Source: Podospora pseudocomata (Eukaryota; Ascomycota; Sordariomycetes; Sordariales; Podosporaceae). From it: DNA of 64,000 bases. Below, in pieces: positions 11,071-20,874 of the stretch. Within the stretch, counting starts at the first letter, position 1, and every line of letters begins with the position of its first letter. The position numbers and the translations under genes are program-made. The notes under the pieces are model-generated. The model worked only from the letters and a program-made list of their open reading frames with translations. It did no database searches and was not told where the DNA came from. The DNA lies in contig NC_085887.1 of the NCBI RefSeq assembly GCF_035222375.1, forward strand, positions 719,501 to 783,500, read 5' to 3'.

Positions 11071-11814
11071 CGCCGTCGTGAGCGCGGTCGCCGCATGAGA
11101 TGGCGATAGTCGTCCGTGGCACCCCGCAAAAGGAAAGATTACCAAAACGAGCGACTGGGTGGGAATTGGGTGGTCGAGGGAGAGAAACACTCCGTGCGAG
11201 CAAGAGACAGACAGTGGGGAGGTCTCACGAGCCAAAGTCGCTTTATGCTTAAATTATTTCCTCGGAGCCTGCGGTGGAGTTCAGGGGCCCCCTAGATGAC
11301 ACTGCGCCGCACATGTGGTGAAAGAGTGGAGACTGCTCCAATGCTGAATAAATACCCTGGAAAATAGTCAACAGGACAACCCTTCCCAGATGGTCATTAG
11401 GCATTGAATATGTATGGAAGGCCTATACAGACATCAAGTGGAAGTTCATGACTGTCGCGGGTCGTTTTTATTGTTTTTGAAGGCTTTGATGCTGCATCGC
11501 AGTCTCCATGATTATTATGTCCCCAACGAGACGCCGTTGGGACTAGGGGTTCCTAGCTAGCGGGACATCGCAAGATTACATACGACAGCATTACGCTGAT
11601 TGGAGAGCGTTTTGGAAGGTGGAAAACGCCCAGGACAGGCTGGAACTGTCCCAATCACTTGGATAGGTTGGAGCATGGAGGTTTCTGTCAGCTTTGAGTT
11701 GCGTGGGAAGGTGGTATTCAAGATGACAGCGTTCGGTTGGCCGGAAACCTCGCTTCCCCATCATGGATCGGTAATTCGGTGTTCATATTCGTTGGTCTTG
11801 AGGCTCAAACTAAT
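11071..11814. other. intergenic, no gene seen
   Basis: Upstream of the protease-like gene and downstream of the sedolisin gene, both on the minus strand. Short plus-strand frames near 11600-11890 lack any feature of a protein. Confidence 0.55.
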
Positions 11815-13911
11815 CTACAGCAGGGCTTCCATGAGCTCGTCAAACTGCCTGACAGCACCAAGACCCGTAACACAATCGTACCCCTGAACGGCAGGCCACC
11901 CATCCTGCGTGCTGCCATCAGGAAACAGGCACCCATAGCTCTCGCCCACCGTCACATCCCTAAGCACTGCCCTCACCTTTGCCGAATACAGCAGAGGGTT
12001 CAGCCAGCCGAGACTCTGTTTCCCCGCGCGCATCCTCGCGTCGTTGATCAAAGCCACCATGGCCGCCACGACAGGCGCGCTCGCGCTGGTGCCCAAGACC
12101 TCGCTCATTTCTCCACCCATGATGATCTGAAACCCGGACCCGATAGCGCTAATATCCGGCATCGCCCGCCCCGTGCTGTTGAAGAGCCCCACCCGTGAGT
12201 CACCGCGACTGACGAACCCGTCGACGTAAGGCTTGACGGCCTCGTCTTGCCAGCTTGGGCGGTCAAAGTAGTTGCTGAACCCCCCGGCGCTGAAGTCCTC
12301 TCCCGTAAACGGCGGCGCGACGTTGTCTACCGCCCCGACGGCGGTGACGTAGGGGCAGCTGGCGGGGAAGGTGGGGATGAACATTTTCTTCTGCCCGGAC
12401 CCGTCGTTCATGACGCAGCGGGTTTGGCCTGTCCCCGCTGCTCCGCCGTCGCCGCTCGCGACAAAGGTCGAGACGCCCCGCGCTGCAAGGGCGGCGAATA
12501 AATCGCAGACTCGGAGGGCGTAGGGTCGGGGAACGGAGATCTCGTCGTCGGCGTAGCTGATGCTCAGGACGTGGGGGAGTTCGGCGTCTGGTTTGGCGAG
12601 GAGGGCTTCGAGGAACTCGAGGTAGGGCTCGTTGTCTGTTTCTTCGGGGGAGGAGGGGTTGCCGTCACGGTCGAGTTTTGTTCCTCTGCCTCCGGTGACG
12701 TAGTAGATGACATTGGTAGGGTACCCGAGCGCCATGGCGTACTCGACATCCAGACTGGCTTCTATTCCGGCGTTGGCGGGGTCGTTTTGGGGGTTTATGC
12801 CGCCATTGATGAGCTCGACTGTGAAGTTGTAGGGACCGGTGGGAGTGGCGGACCGGTAGAGGTAGTCGGGTTGGTATTGAGAGAGAAAGTCGGCGACGTC
12901 GGCGTGGAGGATCCATTGTTCTAGGAAGCCCGCGACACCAAAGTTTACGGGGGAACGGGGGGAGCTAGCGGGGTTGTAGGGCGGGTAGGTAATGTTGTAG
13001 AGCTGCTTAATACAGCGAGGGGAGGTGGCTACAAGGCAAGGGTAGTTGCCTTCGTAGGGCTCTTCCGGATCTGGGAGACCGGTTTCTTGGGAGAGCGCCG
13101 AGGTGATGATTGGGATGCCTATGGGCCGGGAGGTGGTGGTTGGTTTCTTGGTAGAGGAGCTTGTCTTTTTGATGGTAGTGGTTGAGGTCCTTCTAGTGGT
13201 TGTTGAAGTTAGAACCTTCGGGGTGGTAGGGGATGTCCTCTTTGTGGTGGTCGAGGTTGCTTTCTTGGTCGGGGTTGCTTTTGCGCTTGAAGATGATGCT
13301 TTCTTGGTGGTGGTTGGCTTATTGGGAGTTGGCTTTTTGGTCGGACGACCTGCTTTACGCGGGGGCATGAAGTTGGTTATGGGGTGCACAAAGTCGATGT
13401 AGGCACGGAGCCAGGATGGGATGCTATACGACAACGCCCTGAGAGCGGTGGTCCTGAGGATATTCTCGTCGTCATCGTCGGAAGAGTAAGTGTAATACTT
13501 CAGATCAGCAGAGAACAAGTCCTTGACTTGTTGCGCTGTTGCCTCAAAGGAGAGCAAACTCCCCTGGACGTGGACATTTTTGACTCCTGCGTTGGACCTT
13601 AGCCAGGATTTTACTGTTTCGATATTCTTGTTTTTGGGCTGGAGGTAAGTGTGGAGCTGATCTCTTGAAAGGTGGTGGTTGTTACCCCCAAACTGGCGTT
13701 GGTGTAGCCTTGCTTTGACATCGGCAAAGCCAGGCTCTTTGAGGGCGATGGTGAGTGTGATTTTATCGGTGGAGATGGCGTTGTGGTCGAATGACCAGCC
13801 TGGTGGAATGGATTTGGCTTCGACTTTTTCAAGGATGACGGATGGAGAGGCAATGGTGGGATGGATGAAAGCGGCACCGCTCAGCAGGGTGAAGAGAAGT
13901 GAGGGTAGCAT
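11815..13911 (-). CDS. sedolisin (S53) serine protease with basic Thr/Ser/Lys linker
   Basis: Secreted acid serine peptidase of the sedolisin/tripeptidyl-peptidase family, 698 residues, one exon, ATG at 13911. Residues 1-21 are the signal peptide and about 25-175 the pro-domain (ITLTIALKEPGFADVKARLH and QVKDLFSADLKYYTY blocks). Residues about 185-265 form an unusual low-complexity linker of Thr, Ser, Lys, Pro and Arg. The catalytic domain runs from about 320 to the end. Visible catalytic residues are Glu384 and Asp388 in GIEASLDVEYA, the oxyanion Asp488 in SGDGG, and Ser609 in LGTSASAP. A calcium-site-like RDVTVGESYG follows at about 651. All sedolisin essentials are present, so activity is expected after pro-domain removal. 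It would digest proteins outside the cell at acid pH. Confidence 0.92.
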   Translation of the reverse strand: MLPSLLFTLLSGAAFIHPTIASPSVILEKVEAKSIPPGWSFDHNAISTDKITLTIALKEPGFADVKARLHQRQFGGNNHHLSRDQLHTYLQPKNKNIETVKSWLRSNAGVKNVHVQGSLLSFEATAQQVKDLFSADLKYYTYSSDDDDENILRTTALRALSYSIPSWLRAYIDFVHPITNFMPPRKAGRPTKKPTPNKPTTTKKASSSSAKATPTKKATSTTTKRTSPTTPKVLTSTTTRRTSTTTIKKTSSSTKKPTTTSRPIGIPIITSALSQETGLPDPEEPYEGNYPCLVATSPRCIKQLYNITYPPYNPASSPRSPVNFGVAGFLEQWILHADVADFLSQYQPDYLYRSATPTGPYNFTVELINGGINPQNDPANAGIEASLDVEYAMALGYPTNVIYYVTGGRGTKLDRDGNPSSPEETDNEPYLEFLEALLAKPDAELPHVLSISYADDEISVPRPYALRVCDLFAALAARGVSTFVASGDGGAAGTGQTRCVMNDGSGQKKMFIPTFPASCPYVTAVGAVDNVAPPFTGEDFSAGGFSNYFDRPSWQDEAVKPYVDGFVSRGDSRVGLFNSTGRAMPDISAIGSGFQIIMGGEMSEVLGTSASAPVVAAMVALINDARMRAGKQSLGWLNPLLYSAKVRAVLRDVTVGESYGCLFPDGSTQDGWPAVQGYDCVTGLGAVRQFDELMEALL

Positions 13912-14946
13912 CTTGGCTGAGACATGGAAAGAAAAGAGGGAGATGTTAGTTAGACCGGCGTGTCGTTTGACATGACCCCTTGACTCTCAGCGGGGAGAGG
14001 AGGCGAGGCAAAGGATGGCCCGGGCAGATAAAAACAGCCGGGAGAAGACAAGATCTTGTAAGTTTTCCACTGCACTTTTCAGTCGACAAACATATCAATC
14101 ACACCTGTCATGCAAGGTACCGGTGGGTAGCAGTGGATTGATGCATCTTGTATATTACCCATGCCCTGCAGCCACCAAAATAGGAGGGTATCAATCTATG
14201 TATCTTGCATTCCCGGAGCATGTGCAACCTCCTCATATTGATCTTTCCCACTCTCGGACACATTATCGAAACTGTCCTTTCCCAGCTCTTCTTGGTCGGC
14301 TACTCAATAAATTGCTGGTACTTCGTGTAGCCCCTGTAAACGGTCCGCTTCCGAGCTCCAACGAGGCATCAACCGGCCACTTCAGCCGGTTAATTAGCGG
14401 TTGTCCAGACCCGGACCCGGCAAGCTGGATGATTGGCCAATTGATTCCGATGCGAAGGGCAACTCGGTAGGCCAGATATTGGGGATGCCAGATTTATCTT
14501 TACGTACCAGCAGATGGAACAAGACGGGTCCATCAGCGTTGTTCCGGGCCTCGTGGGGTTACTAACTCCGAGGATCAGGTGTTCACTTGTATCGTTGGTA
14601 GGTCGCAGTTTTCCGGCGATAGAAACGGGTAGCATGGTTGTATTGCCACCTCCAGGATGATGGCTAGACCGCGGGTCACTCCTCCAAAATGGTGGGGAGC
14701 CTGTTCTGATCTATTTTAGGAGTCCCGGATGAGGAAGGCTAGGTGTTGAGGCGAGGAGCCGCCGAAAAGCTTTCAGTCCCCATATTGCTTGGACAGCCAG
14801 GAGGCAATCCTGGAAGAGAAGACCTGGTTTTCGGATCCCTGGCTGTTCTGGCTGCCGTTACTATTGTCGATGCCCTGGTCTCTGGAATATGGCAGATGAA
14901 GGACCGGCAGATTTGGGTGGTGTGAGCTAAGGCTAGGACGACCTCC
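13912..14946. other. intergenic, no gene seen
   Basis: About 1 kb between the sedolisin start and the antiporter stop codon, both on the minus strand. Short frames only; it presumably contains the sedolisin promoter. Confidence 0.55.
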
Positions 14947-16718
14947 CTAAACGCCACCTATGCTCTCCTCTCCTTTCCCTTCGGGAAGTCTACCATCTTG
15001 ACCAGGCTGTTCCGGCGCCATCGCCGACTCGATGTCGATATCTCGGGGCTTGGACTGAATCCCCCACGTCTTGTCAGTGGCTATCTGGTCGCCAACCTTC
15101 TTCAACAACACACCCACCGACACAGGGCCAATGATGGTATTGAGCACAATGGCCCAAACGCCAACCACAAACGCCTTGCGCGTTAAGAAAGGCGTCTCGT
15201 TGAGGCCGATCTGGATGATCAGCAGCCCGATCTCCCCGCGCGCGACCATGGCCATGCCGAGCAGGGTCGCCGGCGCCCAGCTCGCGCACGCGGCCTTCCC
15301 CGCGCTCATCCTCTCGTTCGCAGGCGGTGCTGGCTTGGGAAATCCCACAGCTGAGAACATGTCCCAAGCTGGGACGACCAGACCAACGACCAGCTTGCTC
15401 AAGACCATCAGGATGGTGAAAACCACCCCTTTCCAGATCACCTCGCCGGTCCAGAGCTCTCCAAACGGGATCGCGAAGCCGATGCTGGCGAAGAATAAGG
15501 GCTGTAGGATGAACTTTTGGGGGCCGCTGAGGTAGTATTCGAATGTGGTCACAAAGGAGGTCGTGTCTGGCTCAGAGGGGGTCTTTTCCTTGCTAGGTAT
15601 GCTGCTGAGGAATGCGCCGGCGAGAAAGGCTCCAAACAGCATTGATGCGCCTGCAAAAGCGGCTATGGCCAGAAAGGCACACAGAACAACCGTCATCAGG
15701 AGAATGTTGGAGGTATGCTTGAACTTTGACAGGGGCTTCTCCAGAAACCGGCGAAACAGAGGACCTACGACAAATTTGGCAACCAGGGGGGTCAAGATTG
15801 CGAGCAAGCCACTTGCCAGCACCGGTCGGCCAATGATCCATCCAAGGTTGACATCACCATCTTCTGCTATGCCCCGAAGCTGGTGGATGACGCTCACCAA
15901 GACGAGGCCACAAACGTCATCGAGAACCGCGGCGCTTATGAGAACAGTTCCGATGCGAGTTTGAGAGTAGTCAGTAGCGTTGGAGGCACTGTTGATGACA
16001 ACAAAGGTGGTGCCGAGTGAGGTGGAACAGAGAGCCGTGCCGACGATGAAGGCCTCCAAGGGGGCTGGTGAAGTTAGGTTCGGTGTGTCAAGACTGATGG
16101 AACACTTGAAGGGGAACTAACCATGACCGAAACCAGCATACAACAGGGCAAAAGACAAGGCGATGGGGGTAAGAAGTCCAAGGAGAGCGGCGATGGTGCT
16201 CAGGATAAAATTTTGTCGTAGCAGATCCAGTCGAATTGTGAGTCCGCCTGTGCACATGTTAGCACTTCTCAGGAGATTTGCAGGGGTAGAAAAACATACC
16301 TTCAAAGGTGATCAGCAGCAGACCCACGTATCCCAGGGCCAAAAACGTCTCCCGCCAGTTGATCTCGAGAATATTGGCCAAGGGGACACCGTAGACAAGA
16401 CCAACGATGATTTGACCAATTAGGCCCGCACGAAATATCTTGTCGGCTAGCCAGTCGGACAGGGCTAGGAAGAGAAAGAAGGAGACGAGGATGAGAATCT
16501 CGATGACTGGTACATTTGGTTAGTCACTTCATATGCTTGTTATTCGATGGTGGTCGAAGAGTGAAAGAAAATAAGAAGTTCTTTTCACGTCAAATCTGTC
16601 AAGAAATGCGATATACATATCAAATGTGACTAGAAACGCGTTAGACGGATGATGAACACGTACCATGAGGCTCATGATACGCCTGGAAACCTCCATCGGT
16701 GCCTCCTTCGGCCGCCAT
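14947..16718 (-). CDS. CPA2-type Na+/H+ (cation/proton) antiporter
   Basis: Multipass cation/proton exchanger of the Na_H_Exchanger family, 501 residues. Exons 16664-16718, 16300-16506, 16122-16247 and 14947-16064, with donors GTACGT, GTATGT and GTTAGT, acceptors ending CAG, and exact frame joins. Around a dozen hydrophobic segments cover residues 20-450. Motifs include FEGGLTIRLD, LCSTSLGTTFVVINSASNA and AAVLDDVCGLVLVSVI; the adjacent Asp pair in the last fits the electrogenic CPA2 type rather than the Asn-Asp of CPA1. MVARGEIGLLIIQIGL follows later. The frame seems to begin at 16059 only because a TTG can be read as a start; the true N-terminus lies in the upstream exons. It should exchange Na+ or K+ for H+ at the plasma or an internal membrane. 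Confidence 0.9.
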
Positions 16719-17315
16719 TGCTGCCCTATCTGAGGATCAAGATAAACGTCGAAGTAATATCGAGATGTGTCGGCTTCGATTTGATCAAGTCTTGAAAAAG
16801 GAACGAGTCGTGAGAGTTGTGATCGAAAACCTCGGTTCGGTAGTAAAAAGGGGTGAAGTTGAGGCTTGGCAGATCCACTCAAAAGATGGTTGTGTCAAAT
16901 CGTATATAGGGTCCGAAAAGGTGTCAATTCTGTTGTTGTACGAGGGAGAGTTGCCCGGGTGGCTGGAAAAGGCCGAATCCAGTGGCCCTGGTCCCACTGC
17001 CAAGATATTAATTCCTTAACAGTGGGCCTCATTGACTATTCTGACAGGTTCCTTTGACCGTGCCAAGGATTGCTTGGACCCTGGGAATAGTAGTCTACTT
17101 AGCACAATAAACAGTAACAATAACGATGCCTGAGTAGCCCTGTGCTAAAGGCCTATTTTAGTAGATGAAGATCACTGACTCATACATTACAATAGTAGAT
17201 ACTCAGCAACCCTTGACTCAGTTGATAGGTCTCGACTTAACGGTGTGGACATCTCTAGCCAACTTTTGACCTTAGTCAACTTATATGTCATCCACTTTAG
17301 CCCCTTTTCTTTCTT
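16719..17315. other. intergenic, antiporter promoter side
   Basis: Upstream of the antiporter and downstream of the S41-like gene. AT-richer than its neighbours around 17080-17290; no ORF of interest. Confidence 0.5.
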
Positions 17316-19805
17316 CTAGTCAGAAAGTGGCAAACACAATTTATCCTCCCCATCCTCCCCCCAAAAAGCATCAGCCGCCCTCTCCCACACCTTCGTCGGC
17401 CCAAACACCATCTCTTTCGTGTAGTAATAATGGCAGTAGTTCGTCTCATTGACACCCCCAATGACATCCTCATTCCAACTCAGAAATTGAATCGGAGTCT
17501 CCAAATTGTCAAGCGAAACAAAATCATTCTTCCCGTTGATCGACCCTGCCGCCTCACCACCACCGATCCCCGCCAATGACCTCTTCATTGCGTACCCCTC
17601 GGCCAGCAGCAGCAAATCCTCGTTTTCGGTCGAGTTGGTTGTGCTGTTTAGCTCCGGCGAGAGGACCAAGACCGCTTTGGCTGCCTCGTGCAAATTGGAA
17701 AAGTAGAAGATTTGTGCACCTGGCACACCACTCACGGCCTGCATGGGACCGGTGCTGGTGTTGTTTACTGTTCCAAGAGCAGGATCAGGTCGGCCGCCGA
17801 CGACAGCGGTCTTAATCTTAATCTTGGCGTTGTTGGTGCCGTTGACGCTGTAGAGGAGCCTTGCTAATGTCGCGCAGGTAGAGCTACAAGCGCCGTCGGT
17901 GAGGAGGACAATATTCTCGACTGTGAAGGGGGAGGGAGGGACATTGGCTCTATTACCTGCGCCGGTGATGTTGAAGACATCTTCGGTTTGGTTCCAGGGA
18001 TGGTACTGGTATGCTGTAAAGGTGTCGTTATCGAGGATTACTGGGCCCAGAAGGGCATCGGAAGCGGTGAGGTTGAGGCCGGTTATAGGGGAGAAAAGAT
18101 GACCGGGGATGAGCTGTTCAACCATGCTGTTTTCGTGGAGGCTGCTCAGGGCTTTGAAGCGGGCGGTCTCATCAGGGTTGATTTCGTCGAACGTGTTGGC
18201 GTCAAAATTTTTGATTTCCACTGCGTCGGCACTCGAGACGTTCGATATTTGGACGACGGACAGGGTTTCACGTATGTTGTTGGCACTGAAGGCTGTTGTG
18301 TTGGGGAATAGCTGGAAGATGTGTTAACAAATGAAATGAGAGCGATCATTGCGGGGATACCAACCTGAGCAAAGAGCTCGTAGGCAGCAGCTACAAGGCC
18401 ACCCCCGTTCTCGCTAACGTCAATGATCAACTTTGTCTTATTCTGCTCTCGGGACTTCGCAAGGAGGTTGGCGATGGTAGCTTGAAAATCCACCAAGTAT
18501 GCCATAGGATCCATATCAGGCGGGTAGAATTCCGAAAGGGCAAGCACAACTATATCGTCGTATCCCGTCCCGTTCAGAAAGTAGCCGGAAGTTATGTTGG
18601 AACCATTGTCTCTAACAGCTGGCCAAGGATAGTTGCTAATTGTTGGGGAGAGAGGCGGCAGGGTATTTGTACTGGACACATCGCCTGCGGAGGTATCGGT
18701 CCTGGTCGAAGTTGGAAACTGTGGCGGCACTTCGGTTGTTGCTGGTGGTTCAACACCTATCGAAGCGTCGGGATCACAGAAAAGTGTGTAAAAGCCTTCG
18801 CCAGTTCGCACACCAGTGAAGTTTGCTCCCATTCGAACCATGGCAACGGACTCTACCGTGACTTCCTGGCCATTTTCATATGTCAAGGTTAGGTTTTGTC
18901 CCTGGTAATCCATCGAGTTTGTAAGAAAAGTGCGATGATGAGGACCGGCGTAAGAGGGCATTCCGGCATTCCACATAGCATCAAGACTTTGGAAGTCTGA
19001 AAAACGAAGCTGCTGTTTCATCATAGCATCTACAGCGTCCTTTCCATTGATTTGAACAATCGCCGGTGGGAGTTAGCTTCCAGCCAGCGTCCCGTTTGAG
19101 CTAGTGCCAGATAGCTGAGCTAAGTGGGTGTTAGTCTCATACTTCAAGGCATCCATGATGGGCGCGAAATACTCACATAGGTGGTAAAGTTTAGGAGTCG
19201 CAGTTCCGTTTACACTGATCGTGACAAGATCCTGCACTAGGGTATTCACAAAGAAGAAACCCCTGAAGACATCGGAAACAAACCTGAAGTGGCAGTCATG
19301 GGAAGCACCAATGAGTTCATAGATGGCCATAGCAAAGTCGTATTCGCTGGCATATTTCTCATCCCCAGATACTCTGCTGGCGATCTTGTCTAACCCACCC
19401 ATGATGTCAACGGCTGCCAGATCGTACGACTCCGGTGGGCTTTTCAGCCAAGGTAGAGTGCTTTGCCATTGCACAAAAGCGCGAAGGCTCTTGATCAACT
19501 TCAAAGCTGGGTCAGGTTTGTTGGGCACAGTCATCAAACATGAGATGGCAACTGAAGCCGGCACGGAAGGCGTTGCTACTATGAGTCAGTGTTTGTTTTC
19601 TGACGTATATAATTTCATCTGACAACTCACCCATTGGGCTTGCTGAGAGCAGCGAATCTGTGATGGAGGCAATGGCTGCGCAGGCCGTGGGAACTCCTGT
19701 CTGAGAGCAATCGACATCGGATGTACCTTGAGGAGCAGGTACAGCATTAGCGCTGTAGAATCTTGCAAAGCAAGAAGCTAATAGTGTCCACTTTCTGAAG
19801 ATCAT
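17316..19805 (-). CDS. secreted S41-type peptidase with in-frame stop
   Basis: Fungal S41 (tail-specific protease-like) peptidase. Exons by splice signals: 19631-19805, 19177-19578, 18365-19119 and 17316-18311; all phases agree and the total would be 774 residues. A signal peptide (LLASCFARFYSANA) is followed by a helical N-terminal block, a QINGKDAVDAM segment resembling the pre-PDZ region, the KLIIDVSENGGG core and LLTDGACSSTC, whose Ser is the expected nucleophile. The frame contains TAA at 19073-19075 (codon 208), just before the LPPAIVQINGK block. A CAA-to-TAA change would account for it. An alternative acceptor at 19030 would remove it in frame at the cost of about 29 residues including that conserved block. 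Many N-glycosylation sites. Family call firm; whether a full-length product is made is open. Confidence 0.75.
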
Positions 19806-19878
19806 CTTGTTGAGCTGCAACTACAAACAAACAGAGTGGTCTATTCCCATAGCACCAACATGGCTCCTCGACGCCATC

Positions 19879-19885
19879 TTTTATA
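19879..19885 (-). promoter_or_regulatory. TATA-like element
   Basis: TATAAAA on the minus strand, 74 bases upstream of the S41-like start codon. Confidence 0.4.
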
Positions 19886-20261
19886 TTTCAATCACAGCGG
19901 ATCGATGAAAACGGCACAATGGCAATGTCAGCAAATGCCTCGGCGCTCCAAGTTGTTCTCATAAAGAACATGGTGCAGTCCCAAACAATGGAATTCATCA
20001 CGATGACGCAGAAGACCTTGATACAAAGGACTTCAACAATGGAGCTCTGCGGATCGAAAGTTGCCGATGGCCCGACATATGCTCAAGAGCCTGGATAACT
20101 CTCTTCCTCGGTGATGTTTGGCCATTGCCAGTCAACAGTATACTGAGCTTGTGCTAAAAATGTAGCTGAGGTGCAGCTTCCCAACTTGGAAAGTGTCCCC
20201 TGATCCAGGGGCCACAAAAGAGAAGACAATGCTCCACCAGAAAAAGTTGGTGAAAAGCAAA

Positions 20262-20332
20262 GGTCGTACCCGGAATCGAACCGGGGTTACCAGAATCAGA
20301 ATCTGGGGTGCTAACCGCTACACTATACAACC
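20262..20332 (-). tRNA. tRNA-Gln (anticodon CUG)
   Basis: The 71-base minus-strand sequence folds as a cloverleaf. The acceptor stem GGTTGTA pairs with TACGACC (one G-T pair). The D-arm carries TAGCGGTTAGCA. The anticodon stem CCAGA/TCTGG encloses the loop TTCTGAT, giving anticodon CTG. The T-arm has the GGTTCGATTCC box. No intron. It decodes CAG glutamine codons. Confidence 0.95.
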
Positions 20333-20874
20333 ATAGGATGTCTTGTTGAAGTTGAGGTGCGGATTGACCACACATAACAGGAACGTACCGGTGTGATTAC
20401 CACTGTTCAGGGCCCATCAGCGCTGGGGCTGATCCTAGAGTTCGAGGGTGTTTGCCTGTAGGCTGCATCGAAAAATGAGTTAGATCTAGACCAAGCGTTT
20501 GTAATCGTTCTGGAGGGCTCCCAGAGTGGTATTTTGGGCAAATTGCCGAATGGTCAGCAGGAAAACAACAGCGAAGAGTGAACTGGAATGTCGATGGTTG
20601 AAGTTGGCAGTGTTGGATGCTGCAAGGGACCAGCCAGTGAGCGAAAAGAAAGAGCAGGGATAAGCTCGCCCGCCAAGCTTTGTGACATGCATAAAGTGGA
20701 AACCTATCCGGAAAGGGTAGGCCGGGTAGACCGCAGATGCGCGGGGCAGCGTCGTGACTGCACTCGCCGCTGGCGCTGTGTACTGTACCTGAAGAATTCT
20801 ATGACACCAGCAGCATCTTCAGTTGCTTGACAACAGCACAACACCAACCCAATTTCCCCGTCATCTCCGACAAA

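Larger units (their letters stand above)
19806..20874. other. intergenic with one tRNA gene
   Basis: Region between the divergent S41-like and ASC-1-like genes. It holds a tRNA-Gln on the minus strand and promoter sequence for both; no protein gene seen. Confidence 0.6.

Noticed and set aside
16117-16305. Short minus-strand ORF with a hydrophobic end
   Set aside because: It is an internal exon of the Na+/H+ antiporter read through its introns, not a separate gene.
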